From Clostridia bacterium (GTDB lineage: Bacteria; Bacillota; Clostridia; Lachnospirales; Lachnospiraceae): DNA of 64,000 bases. Under the pieces are notes generated by a model. The model worked only from the letters and a program-made list of their open reading frames with translations. It had not been told where the DNA came from and ran no database searches. The stretch is from contig CAJTEN010000021.1 in the NCBI GenBank assembly GCA_910575245.1, positions 1 to 64,000 of the forward strand, given 5' to 3'. The position numbers were made by a program, and so were the translations under genes. Within the stretch, counting starts at the first letter, position 1. Each line of letters starts with the position of its first letter. Below, piece after piece: positions 7,758-15,997 of the stretch.

Positions 7758-9350
7758 ATGGATACCATAATTGAGACAAGGAATCTGACGAAAAAATTTG
7801 GTGATTTTACCGCAAACCGTAATATCAGCCTGGAAATTGAGGAAGGAGAAATCCGCGCAATTATAGGCGAAAACGGAGCCGGAAAGTCGACGCTTATGAA
7901 TATGCTTTACGGGATTCTGCAGCCGACATCGGGACAGCTTTTGTATCGGGGAAGGGAGGTTTCCATGAAATCTCCCAAAGACGCCATTGAACTTGGCATA
8001 GGAATGGTACATCAGCATTTTAAACTTTCCCCCTCTCTGACGGTCTATGAGAACATTGTATTGGGCGCCGAGACGGTGCATTCACATTCTGCGTTTGGGA
8101 AGAAAGTGCCCGGATTTCTGATCGATACCAAAAAGGAAAAAGAGGAAATTCAGGCGCTGATAGACCGGTTTGATTTTAACCTGAATATTATGGACAAGGT
8201 ATCTGATATATCGGTAGGAGCAAAACAGAGAGTAGAGATACTGAAAATGCTTTACCGTGATGTGGATTTATTGATTCTGGATGAGCCGACTGCGGTATTG
8301 ATTCCTCAGGAGGTTGATGATCTTATTGAGAGGCTGATTGCCCTGAAGAAGAGCGGTAAGACCATTATTATTATCACTCATAAGCTGAATGAAGTCAAAA
8401 TGTGTGCCGATAACATTTCGGTCATACGCGCAGGTGAACTGATTGGTACGGTGCCCAACGACAGTACAACTACCAATGAAAGTCTGGCGGAGATGATGGT
8501 AGGACGGCAGGTGCTTCTGCGGGTAAACAAGAGCGATAAGGCCGCCGGAGAGAAAGTCAGGTTTGCTGTGAAAAATCTTACTGCTGTAGACAGTGACAAT
8601 AAGAAGATATTGAATAATATCTCTTTTGAGATTCATGAAAATGAAGTGGTAGGAGTTGCCGGAGTGGAAGGCAACGGACAGACAGAACTGATGCTTGCGC
8701 TCAGTGGCCTGATGGAAGTCAGGGAAGGCCGCGTGGAGATGGAAGGAGAAAATATCTGTGGCTTATGGCCGGATGAACTACGTAGGAAAGGAATCGGTTT
8801 TATTCCGGAAGACCGCTATCAGCAGGGACTTTGTCTGGATGAGAAGATATCCAATAATATTATCGCCGGCTATCATGAATTATCTCCATATTGCAATAAA
8901 GGAATTATGAATTATCGTGCGGTTCGTGAGAACAGCCGGAAACTGGTGAAAGAGTACGATGTCCGGCTCAGTGCGGATCTGGATCCGACGGTAGGATGTC
9001 TCTCCGGTGGAAATGCGCAAAAGGTCATAATAGCAAGAGAATTCAGCAGAGATCCCAGAGTGCTGCTGGTCAGTCAGCCGACCAGAGGCGTGGATATCGG
9101 TGCGATTGAGTTCATCCACAATCAGATACTGGCAATGCGTGACAGAGGGACGGCAATCATGGTGATTTCTTCTGATCTGTCAGAGGTAGCGGGTCTGGCT
9201 GACAGGATCATTGTTATGTACCATGGGGAGATTACCGGATGCTTTAAGGCAGACGAAGTAAATTTCAGTGAGCTTGGACTATATATGTCCGGAGTAAAAC
9301 ATATGTCGGACCAGGAGATACAGCAGGGGAAAGGAGGCGGCAGAGAATGA
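7758..9350 (+). CDS. ABC transporter ATP-binding protein, two cassettes
   Basis: A 530-residue tandem ATPase of the sugar/nucleoside importer type (YufO/RbsA-like). The first cassette has Walker A GENGAGKST, a signature region SVGAKQRVE and Walker B LLILDEPTAVL. The second cassette has a degenerate Walker A (GVEGNGQTE), as is normal in this family, the signature LSGGNAQK and the segment QPTRGVDIGA. ATG 7758 follows gggtga at a good distance; a GTG at 7749 is less likely. It powers the importer made with the flanking lipoprotein and permease genes. Confidence 0.92.
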   Translation: MDTIIETRNLTKKFGDFTANRNISLEIEEGEIRAIIGENGAGKSTLMNMLYGILQPTSGQLLYRGREVSMKSPKDAIELGIGMVHQHFKLSPSLTVYENIVLGAETVHSHSAFGKKVPGFLIDTKKEKEEIQALIDRFDFNLNIMDKVSDISVGAKQRVEILKMLYRDVDLLILDEPTAVLIPQEVDDLIERLIALKKSGKTIIIITHKLNEVKMCADNISVIRAGELIGTVPNDSTTTNESLAEMMVGRQVLLRVNKSDKAAGEKVRFAVKNLTAVDSDNKKILNNISFEIHENEVVGVAGVEGNGQTELMLALSGLMEVREGRVEMEGENICGLWPDELRRKGIGFIPEDRYQQGLCLDEKISNNIIAGYHELSPYCNKGIMNYRAVRENSRKLVKEYDVRLSADLDPTVGCLSGGNAQKVIIAREFSRDPRVLLVSQPTRGVDIGAIEFIHNQILAMRDRGTAIMVISSDLSEVAGLADRIIVMYHGEITGCFKADEVNFSELGLYMSGVKHMSDQEIQQGKGGGRE

Positions 9351-10465
9351 AAGGAGACACTTTCCGCAGGAAAGCTGTAAATATAGGAATAAAGTTTTGC
9401 GACATCGTAATACCGTTGATCCTTGCATTTGGTGTAGGAGCGATTTTTTCCCTGATCTGTGGATGTAATCCTTTTACGCTGTATGGATACATTATCAAAA
9501 GGTCTTTCTTATCCGTAGGCGGGATATTGAATACGCTTGGATATGCGACCCCTATTATCATTACCGGTATGGCTACCTCCCTGTCTCTGAAAGCCAAAGT
9601 TTTTAATATGGGAGTGGAAGGGCAGGTATTCGTAGGTGCTTTTGCCGCCGCGCTGGCAGGTTATATGATAACAGGGCTACCGACATTTTTGCATGTGACT
9701 CTGTGTCTGTTAACCGCTGCAGCGGCAGGCGCCCTTTATGCTGCGATCCCGGGAGTTTTGAAAGCCAGGCTGAATGTAAATGAAGTGGTGACAACCATAA
9801 TGCTGAACAGTATTGCCACGATCGTTACCGGATTCCTGACACAGAGTTATCTGGGAACAGGGGATGCCTATGCCCATACGGAGAATATCCTGCAGACGGC
9901 AAGACTTGTAAAACTGGACAGCAAATACCGTTGTACCACAGCTGTTTTTATCGCACTTATTATATGGGCATTTGTCTTTTTCCTGATGAAAAAGACGAAA
10001 TTTGGTTATGACATCAACTGTATCGGAAAACAGGTGGAATTTTCAGATGCAGTAGGTATGCGTGTCAGCAGGAAGATTATCTGGATTTTTGTGATAGGCG
10101 GTTCTTTTGGCGGAATTGCGGGAGCCACGGAAATTATGGGTGTCAATTATAATTTCGTGAATACATTTTCTGCCAACCCGGGAATCGGATGGGACGGGTT
10201 TTTTGCCTGTATCCTGGCCGGGAGTGAACCGATAGGGGTTCTATTATATGCAATTGTGTTCGGCGCCCTGCGTTATGGAGCGCTGGCGGCACAGACCGGA
10301 TTGGGAGTTCCCCTGGACTTGATCAATATTGTGAAAAGTACGCTGGTGCTGTTTATGGCATTGAAGTTATTTGCAAATCACAGAAGCGCTTTTCAGGATC
10401 TTCTTACAAGAGCCAGGAAAAAGAATAAAGCCGCATTAACGGCAGAGGGGGAGGATGTCTTATGA
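9347..10465 (+). CDS. BMP-type ABC transporter permease 1
   Basis: A 372-residue polytopic membrane protein of the branched-chain/ribose-type permease family (YufP-like), with roughly eight to ten hydrophobic segments. The conserved coupling region reads FNMGVEGQVFVGAF near residues 85-100 and NEVVTTIMLNSIA further on. The start codon overlaps the ATPase stop (ATGA), indicating translational coupling. It pairs with the shorter permease downstream to form the membrane channel. Confidence 0.9.
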   Translation: MKGDTFRRKAVNIGIKFCDIVIPLILAFGVGAIFSLICGCNPFTLYGYIIKRSFLSVGGILNTLGYATPIIITGMATSLSLKAKVFNMGVEGQVFVGAFAAALAGYMITGLPTFLHVTLCLLTAAAAGALYAAIPGVLKARLNVNEVVTTIMLNSIATIVTGFLTQSYLGTGDAYAHTENILQTARLVKLDSKYRCTTAVFIALIIWAFVFFLMKKTKFGYDINCIGKQVEFSDAVGMRVSRKIIWIFVIGGSFGGIAGATEIMGVNYNFVNTFSANPGIGWDGFFACILAGSEPIGVLLYAIVFGALRYGALAAQTGLGVPLDLINIVKSTLVLFMALKLFANHRSAFQDLLTRARKKNKAALTAEGEDVL

Positions 10466-11394
10466 ATATCAATTTGATTCTGAATCTGTTAAAAATGACA
10501 GTAGAAGCAAGCACTCCCTACCTGCTTATTACAATCGGAGGGGTATTCGTTGCAAGAGCCGGTGTATTTAATATTTCACTGGAAGGATGTACAGAATTTG
10601 CGGCTTTTGCAGGAATTCTTTTTGGTTTTCTGTCAGGCAGTATTCTGGTAGGAGTGCTTTCGGCGTTTCTGGTCGCAATCGCCTTGAATATTGTATTTTA
10701 CCTATTTACGGTTAAATGGAATGCGGATCTGACGGTGATCGGATGTGCGGTCAATCTGTTGGCGGCATGCATACCGGCATGTCTTCTGCAGGCATTATTT
10801 GGAACGAGAAGTAATCTTGTGGCTACCAGCCTGATTGATCCTATGAAGATGAAGGTTGATGTTCCGATTCTGCGTTCTGTTCCGGTACTTAACAGTATTT
10901 TTAATCATCAGACAAGAATTACTTATCTGACATTTGCACTCGTGATCTTTCTGATTATTCTGATGTATCGGACGAAGTTCGGAATATATGTCAGAGTCAC
11001 CGGCGAGAATATAGGGGCGGCCAAATCAGTAGGAGTGAAAACGAACCGGATTAAGCTGCTGTGTCTGCTGATATCGGCAGTGACCTGTGCGTTGGCGGGA
11101 TTGAACCTGTCAGTGGAAGAACTGGGTATCTACACAATCAATATGACAGCGAACAGAGGATTCATCTGTTTGAGTGCGATCAACTGCGGACGGAAAGAAC
11201 CGCACAGGGCGTGTGTGTATGCTGTTATTTTTGGATTTGCAAGGGCGCTGCAGACTATCCTGAATAACTATGTGCCTGTGGCAATCTCGTCCTTGATAGG
11301 AATCCTTCCTTATGTGACGATTATTGTAGCTCTTCTCATAGTGGAAATACCGAATGCACGTAAAAACCATTTAAGGATCTTCAGGGGAGCGTGA
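10462..11394 (+). CDS. BMP-type ABC transporter permease 2
   Basis: A 310-residue polytopic permease (YufQ-like) with the family signature FNISLEGCTEFAAFAG near residues 34-50 and about eight membrane segments. Its ATG overlaps the stop of permease 1 by four bases. In well-studied importers of this family the two permeases form a heterodimer. The coupling-helix region GENIGAAKSVGVKTNRIK matches the equivalent region of permease 1. Confidence 0.9.
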   Translation: MNINLILNLLKMTVEASTPYLLITIGGVFVARAGVFNISLEGCTEFAAFAGILFGFLSGSILVGVLSAFLVAIALNIVFYLFTVKWNADLTVIGCAVNLLAACIPACLLQALFGTRSNLVATSLIDPMKMKVDVPILRSVPVLNSIFNHQTRITYLTFALVIFLIILMYRTKFGIYVRVTGENIGAAKSVGVKTNRIKLLCLLISAVTCALAGLNLSVEELGIYTINMTANRGFICLSAINCGRKEPHRACVYAVIFGFARALQTILNNYVPVAISSLIGILPYVTIIVALLIVEIPNARKNHLRIFRGA

Positions 11395-11438
11395 TGAGGA
11401 AGTGACTGGCCAAAAGCAAAGGAAAGGAAACATATTTC

Positions 11439-12029
11439 ATGTATAAAACAGCAGTGCTTGTAATTGATATGCAAAAGGACTTTACAGTTCCGGATGGCAG
11501 GTTCTATTATCCGGAAACCACCGGCATCATGATGAAGACATTTCCTGATAAAATAGACAGAATGCGTGAACTGGGGGCACTGATCGTTATTGTATATACG
11601 GCTCATGCCAGTGACGAGGAGGAGATAAATCCTGAGCTGACCCGTATGTTCAAAGACGGAAAAAAGGCTTCTTTAGTTGAAGGGACGAAAGGTGCGGAAC
11701 TGGATGAAAGAATCCCTTACAGGAAGGATAGAGACATATTGTGGCGAAAATATGTTCCCAGCGCTTTTTTCGGAACGGATCTGGATAAAGTTCTGAGAGA
11801 ACAGGGGGTGGAGAATGTACTGGTGTGCGGTGTGAAGACAAACGTGTGCTGCAGGGCTACCGCAACAGATGCATACAGTCATCGTTTCCGTACCTATATG
11901 ATCAGTGATATGCTGGGTACGAATACGTCGGAGATCAATGATTTCCATCTTGAAGAAATGACAAAATACTTTGCCAGGTCGATTACATCCGAAGAGGTGA
12001 TGGAGCGGCTTGAAAAAGGAGAGTTCTGA
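11439..12029 (+). CDS. Isochorismatase-like cysteine hydrolase
   Basis: A 196-residue protein of the isochorismatase/nicotinamidase superfamily, which hydrolyses amide or enol-ether bonds with an Asp-Lys-Cys triad. The triad is visible: Asp10 in VLVIDMQKDF, the Lys in WRKYVPSAFFGT, and Cys137 in KTNVCCRATATDA. The size is normal for the family. It lies 44 bp after the transporter genes and directly before the kinase, so it probably opens an amide or related bond in the imported compound. Substrate specificity cannot be read from sequence. Confidence 0.88.
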   Translation: MYKTAVLVIDMQKDFTVPDGRFYYPETTGIMMKTFPDKIDRMRELGALIVIVYTAHASDEEEINPELTRMFKDGKKASLVEGTKGAELDERIPYRKDRDILWRKYVPSAFFGTDLDKVLREQGVENVLVCGVKTNVCCRATATDAYSHRFRTYMISDMLGTNTSEINDFHLEEMTKYFARSITSEEVMERLEKGEF

Positions 12030-12030
12030 T

Positions 12031-13128
12031 ATGATGAAGTCTGAAAAGAAAGATTATACTGAGCGTACACGCGCCATGCAGCCTGACTGCATGTGCACAT
12101 CTGATGCTTGTGCCCGCTTTTCGGGAAACGTTTGCGGCAGGGATGACTTGGAGCATAAGTATGACTTTACCGTTATCGGAACGGCGGCCACGGTGACAGT
12201 GCTTAAAGTTAGCGAGATGCCGCAGCAGGGAAAATCCACTGCGGTGACAGGCGGCGGCCTTCAAAGCTGGGAAAACGGCGGCATGGGGCTTAATATCTGC
12301 GCAGGGCTGGCCAGGCTGGGAATGCAGGTTTATCCTGTGCTGACTTATGTGGACAGCAGACAGAAAGAGTATCTGCATCAGCTTGCGGATGCAAACAGCT
12401 GGCCTGCTGAAGGAATCATGGATCCGCCGCCGGATTCGGCAGGCACGACCATAATGATTCAGGATCGGCGGAAGAATCATATGACATTGATCACGGAGTA
12501 TGACAGAAGAATGCCGGACAGCAGATATTTTATGGTTCAGAAGATGGAGGACAGTTTTTTTACCAACAGCAAAATGGTGATCCTGACGGTTCCTATGGCG
12601 ATGAATACCAGACCTGCGCTTGAAGCGGTCAGACGGCATAAAATTCCGCTATGTTTCTCGATGCGGCGTGATCCTGTTGCACTTCCTGAAAATGTGTTGA
12701 GAGAGATTGTGGAAGAAGCCGAGATTATCTTTGCGAACGAAGATGAGACGGCTTATATCAGGGAAGTTCTCGGGGTGAAAGAAATAGGGGATATTTTCGG
12801 CAGCGGAAAGCTGCGGCACTACGTCGAGACATTAGGGGGAAGAGGAAGCAGAATATATACCAGGCAGGAAGCAGGCAAGATTGCAGTGACTTCCGTGGAA
12901 GCGATTTCCCCTTCCGCGCGGGAAGCAGAAACAATAGGAGCCGGCGACGGTTATGTGAGCGGATTTATGTATGGATATATTAACGGAATGGACATAGAGA
13001 CCTGTGCAGGCTATGGAAGCAGCACATCATCCTTTGTGATCGAAAAAGAAGGAAGTATTACGAATCTCCCGACACAGGAACAAATGATGGAGCGATATCT
13101 TGAGCGGGATAACAGAAAGGAAACATAA
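12031..13128 (+). CDS. PfkB-family carbohydrate or nucleoside kinase
   Basis: A 365-residue sugar kinase of the ribokinase/PfkB family. Family marks are the N-terminal glycine-rich GGGLQSWENGGMGLN, where sugar binds, and the C-terminal anion-hole and catalytic-base motif TIGAGDGYVSGF (the D is the expected base). ATG 12031 is chosen because aaggag lies nine bases upstream; the start follows the previous stop by one base. An unusual N-terminal tail of about 45 residues with several Cys precedes the usual first strand (DFTVIGTAAT). It would phosphorylate the imported sugar or nucleoside before cleavage. Confidence 0.88.
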   Translation: MMKSEKKDYTERTRAMQPDCMCTSDACARFSGNVCGRDDLEHKYDFTVIGTAATVTVLKVSEMPQQGKSTAVTGGGLQSWENGGMGLNICAGLARLGMQVYPVLTYVDSRQKEYLHQLADANSWPAEGIMDPPPDSAGTTIMIQDRRKNHMTLITEYDRRMPDSRYFMVQKMEDSFFTNSKMVILTVPMAMNTRPALEAVRRHKIPLCFSMRRDPVALPENVLREIVEEAEIIFANEDETAYIREVLGVKEIGDIFGSGKLRHYVETLGGRGSRIYTRQEAGKIAVTSVEAISPSAREAETIGAGDGYVSGFMYGYINGMDIETCAGYGSSTSSFVIEKEGSITNLPTQEQMMERYLERDNRKET

Positions 13129-13130
13129 TT

Positions 13131-13922
13131 ATGGATATTGTGAAAGAGATGAAGAATGGGAAAAAGTTTCTGATAGGGATGGTACATTGTCTGCCCCTTC
13201 CGGGGACTTACAACTCGGATACGGATATACACCAGGTCATTGAAAGGGCTGTCAGTGATGCAAAGGCTCTGGAAGCGGCGAATTTCGATGCATTGATTAT
13301 TGAAAATGAAGATCTCTGCTGTGACGTGCAGATGAAAAAGGTGCAGATTGCGGGGCTGAGTATGGTCATGTATGCGGTCCGCAATGCAGTTGAAATGCCG
13401 ATTGGACTCTGCTGCGGCAGCCTGAATTATGAGGAGGCGCTTTCGATCGCGTTGGTAGGAGGAGGGAGCTTTGTACGGCTGCCGGTTTTCGTAGATACAG
13501 TGATGAACTATAACGGTATCATACTTCCCTGCAGCGCCAAGGCGGTAAATTACCGCAGGGCAATCGGTGCGCAGCAGATCAGTATTCTGGCCGATCTGCA
13601 GGTTAAACATTATTATATGCTGAATCCGCAAGTGGAAATCAGTGTATCTGCCGAGTGGGCGCAGCGTCAGGGAGCGGATGCGGTTATCGTTACCGGGGCA
13701 GGCAGCGGCCTGGAAACATCCATGAAGGATTTGGAAAATGTCAAGAGTAAAGTCAATATACCGGTTGTAGTAGGCAGCGGGATTAATAAGAATAATATCA
13801 AAGAGCAGCTTCAGGTGGCAGATGCGCTGATCATAGGCACTTATCTGCGGACGGATGGTAAAATGTCCGAACCGATCGACGCAATGAAAGCAGAAGAAGT
13901 CATGAAAGCGGCGGCCTGCTAA
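13131..13922 (+). CDS. BtpA/SgcQ-family TIM-barrel protein
   Basis: A 263-residue member of the BtpA/SgcQ family: LIGMVHCLPLPG near the start, DALIIENEDLC, IGLCCG, and a C-terminal phosphate-binding region VVVGSGINKNNI. SgcQ is found in sugar-metabolism clusters of enteric bacteria and BtpA was named for photosystem I biogenesis; neither has a well-established reaction. The final gene of the operon, two bases after the kinase stop, followed by a strong terminator. It probably handles a phosphorylated sugar-like intermediate. Confidence 0.82.
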   Translation: MDIVKEMKNGKKFLIGMVHCLPLPGTYNSDTDIHQVIERAVSDAKALEAANFDALIIENEDLCCDVQMKKVQIAGLSMVMYAVRNAVEMPIGLCCGSLNYEEALSIALVGGGSFVRLPVFVDTVMNYNGIILPCSAKAVNYRRAIGAQQISILADLQVKHYYMLNPQVEISVSAEWAQRQGADAVIVTGAGSGLETSMKDLENVKSKVNIPVVVGSGINKNNIKEQLQVADALIIGTYLRTDGKMSEPIDAMKAEEVMKAAAC

Positions 13923-13972
13923 ACCGGATCCCCGATAAGGATACGGAAGAGTTTGCTGACAGATATAGAATC

Positions 13973-14026
13973 TAGAAAAGCTGATATTTATACCATCTCT
14001 TATGGTAATGAATATCAGCTTTTCTA
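13973..14026. terminator. Strong bidirectional hairpin terminator
   Basis: A 16-bp perfect stem (tagaaaagctgatatt with its complement) is extended by an inner taccat/atggta stem. U-rich ends occur in both directions. It sits between the end of the catabolic operon and the convergent GntR gene and would serve both. Confidence 0.85.
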
Positions 14027-14067
14027 CAGGTTATCGACAGAATATCTAAGAATCAGAAAATAAAATC

Positions 14068-14829
14068 TCAGGCGATTTCCGGTGAATAGCGTATGCGTTC
14101 TGTCACATACAGGAATGTATAATATTCAATGGGTACATCCTGGTCCGAAAACTTTCCGCCTTTTAAATCCGTCACCTGTAATAAAGGAAATTTCTCAGGA
14201 ATGTTCAATAATTTTGATGACTTTTCATCGGAAATAACTGCGCGTAATTCGCGGTTTAAGCAGACGATTTCCAGATTATATTTTTCTTTTATGAGCGAAA
14301 TAATAGAAGTGTTCTGCAGATCGTACTGTTCAAGATCAGGAAGCAGGGATATGTTGAAATAGCTTTTACTGTAAATAACAGGAGTACCGTCCGCATAATA
14401 AACACGTTCATACTCCAGCACGGGAGAGTTTTCAGCCAATCCGAATTTCCCGGCTATAAAAGCAGTGGCAGGAACAATTTCTTTACGCAGAATCGTTTTG
14501 GTGGGAGTCATATTCTGCGACCGGATCAGTAAAGAACAGCTTGATATGCCCTGCAGATTTTGTTTCTGCGGGGTACGGTTCTTCACATAGGTGCCACGCC
14601 CCTGAATCTTGTATATATAGCCTTCCTGCATCAGTTCATCCAGTGCCTTGCGCACGGTCAGGCGGCTGCACCCATAGCTGTCACATAATTCTGTCTCTGT
14701 GGGAAGTTTATCACCTTCCACCAGCTCGCCGGATTTCAATTTATTGGTAAGAGAAATCTTAATATACATATATTTAGGTATATTCTGGAAAATCATGGAA
14801 ATCTGGTCATCTGAAAATATATTATTCAT
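14068..14829 (-). CDS. GntR/HutC-family regulator with UTRA domain
   Basis: A 253-residue regulator. The N-terminal winged helix-turn-helix spans about residues 20-85, with LPTETELCDSYGCSRLTVRKA as the recognition region and GRGTYV at the wing. The C-terminal UTRA ligand-binding domain covers about residues 95-245, with YERVYYADGTPVIYSKSYF. Members of this group sense the sugar, phosphate ester or nucleoside handled by neighbouring genes. It faces the catabolic operon tail-to-tail and is its likely regulator; candidate binding sites lie at 3672-3695. The RBS is weak (aggga). Confidence 0.9.
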   Translation of the reverse strand: MNNIFSDDQISMIFQNIPKYMYIKISLTNKLKSGELVEGDKLPTETELCDSYGCSRLTVRKALDELMQEGYIYKIQGRGTYVKNRTPQKQNLQGISSCSLLIRSQNMTPTKTILRKEIVPATAFIAGKFGLAENSPVLEYERVYYADGTPVIYSKSYFNISLLPDLEQYDLQNTSIISLIKEKYNLEIVCLNRELRAVISDEKSSKLLNIPEKFPLLQVTDLKGGKFSDQDVPIEYYTFLYVTERIRYSPEIA

Positions 14830-15005
14830 TCTTATCGTCCCTGTTTTGGCGTATTATCCGTCTCTTATTATATTATTATTATAAACGATTATAACCAAAA
14901 GTCAATTTATAACAAGCGCATGTTTTCGGTCAGTGATTGTTTCGGGTTTATAAAATGCCAAACGAAATAATATTTATGTTATGAGCTATAAATAAATAAG
15001 CGCGG

Positions 15006-15275
15006 AAATCTTTCACCGGAAAAATAAAGTGGCAATATGCAGCGATTGTAGATCCTTTTTATTCATGGGAAGATTCTGAGTATTGGATGAAGCAAGACAA
15101 GAAAACGTTAAGGCGTATTCTTCAGTTATTGAAAGATATTGACCGAAATGAATATGAAGGGATAGTGTCCAATGCGGATCTCATTATAGAGATGAGTAAG
15201 AGTGGCAACGTTCTGGCAACAGACAATCAGCAAGCCATAATAAATGATGTAATTCTGTTGGCTCTGATTATTTGA
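15006..15275 (+). pseudogene. Decayed Txe/YoeB-type toxin fragment
   Basis: The frame around 15039-15150 reads WEDSEYWMKQDKKTLRRI and then KDIDRNEYEGI, which matches the N-terminal half of Txe/YoeB mRNA-interferase toxins (typically WEDYLYWQ followed by DKKTLKRIN and FEGI). After about residue 45 the match stops and unrelated sequence leads into the 96-bp repeat; the catalytic C-terminal part is absent. No convincing start with RBS and no antitoxin gene are present. A 62-codon frame from ATG 15087 stays open to 15275, but it is best read as a remnant. Confidence 0.6.
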
Positions 15276-15327
15276 GAAAGAAAAATCTATAGACAGTGGC
15301 AGTGTTTTACAATATTTGGTAAAATAA
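15232..15327. repeat. 96-bp duplicated segment, copy 2
   Basis: Nearly identical to 3335-3430; the copies differ at only a few positions (for example ctatagacag versus ctgtagagag). It interrupts the YoeB-like remnant and ends 14 bp before the RBS of the next gene. Confidence 0.85.
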
Positions 15328-15354
15328 AGCAAAAAGATTTTGGAGGTAATATTC

Positions 15355-15696
15355 ATGGCAAAAAAAGTATTTGAAGCGCGTGCCGATGAAACCGTGTTCG
15401 CAGAAAGAGTATCGGCGGATTGCTGGAAATCACCACGGCAGACGATTAGCAGTCAGGTGTCCGGCAAGATATACTTCACCGATCAGCGTATCGTATTTAT
15501 GGCTTCCGGCCTGATTGGAGCAGAGAGCGTCAGCTGGGAGATCGAGATGGCCGATATTTTGTCGGTTAAAACTTGCATGACGCCACCCTGTTTTCCGTTT
15601 GGTATTTTAATCACGATGAAAGACGGAAGTAAATATAAGCTTGGGGTGATAAAGCGTGGTAAATATGTTGACTGGATTTCACAGCATATTTCTTAA
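15355..15696 (+). CDS. Small GRAM/PH-like domain protein
   Basis: A 113-residue protein with a GRAM-like fold pattern: GKIYFTDQRIVFMASG, then an alternation of strands ending in a helix (YVDWISQHI). GRAM and bacterial PH-like domains bind membranes or act as scaffolds. ATG 15355 follows ggaggt at seven bases. No signal peptide or membrane segment is visible, so it is probably cytoplasmic. It stands alone between a repeat and a terminator. The fold assignment is from pattern only; its role is unknown. Confidence 0.7.
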   Translation: MAKKVFEARADETVFAERVSADCWKSPRQTISSQVSGKIYFTDQRIVFMASGLIGAESVSWEIEMADILSVKTCMTPPCFPFGILITMKDGSKYKLGVIKRGKYVDWISQHIS

Positions 15697-15997
15697 ATAA
15701 ATCTTATATAAACATATGGCCGCCGGTGGATTGCCGGCGGTTTGTCTTTTGGTTTTCGATTTCTGTTTTCCTGTACAATATAGCTTTTGTGGGGGCGGAA
15801 GAGAAATTTGTTATGTCGTTTACTATGGCATTATGAAAGAATATCTATTATATAGTATATAAGCTATAGTAATATATAAATATATATATTTTACATTATA
15901 AAATGGGTAATGCTATAGTATGTTCAAAGAGTTATATAGCTGATGACAGTTGTACAATATCAGGTAAATCAACCGGTGTCATCGGGATGGGGGTATT
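15697..15997. other. 301-bp intergenic region, AT-rich
   Basis: It begins with a terminator (15720-15750), then has the 19-nt motif ttgttatgtcgtttactat at 15808-15826, also found at 19703-19721, and a very AT-rich stretch (15838-15915) of tata-like repeats that could hold the promoter of the AEC transporter. No gene is visible. Confidence 0.5.
15720..15750 (+). terminator. Rho-independent terminator
   Basis: A 7-bp GC stem (ccgccgg with ccggcgg) with a 7-nt loop is followed by tttgtctttt, directly after the GRAM-domain gene. Confidence 0.8.

Larger units (their letters stand above)
14830..15354. other. 525-bp gap with toxin-gene remnant and duplicated segment
   Basis: The region contains the GntR promoter area (AT-rich, with repeated attataa at about 14877-14897), a YoeB-like toxin remnant (15006-15275) and the second copy of the 96-bp duplicated segment (15232-15327). 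The GRAM-domain gene follows with its RBS at 15342-15347. There is no intact gene. Confidence 0.6.
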
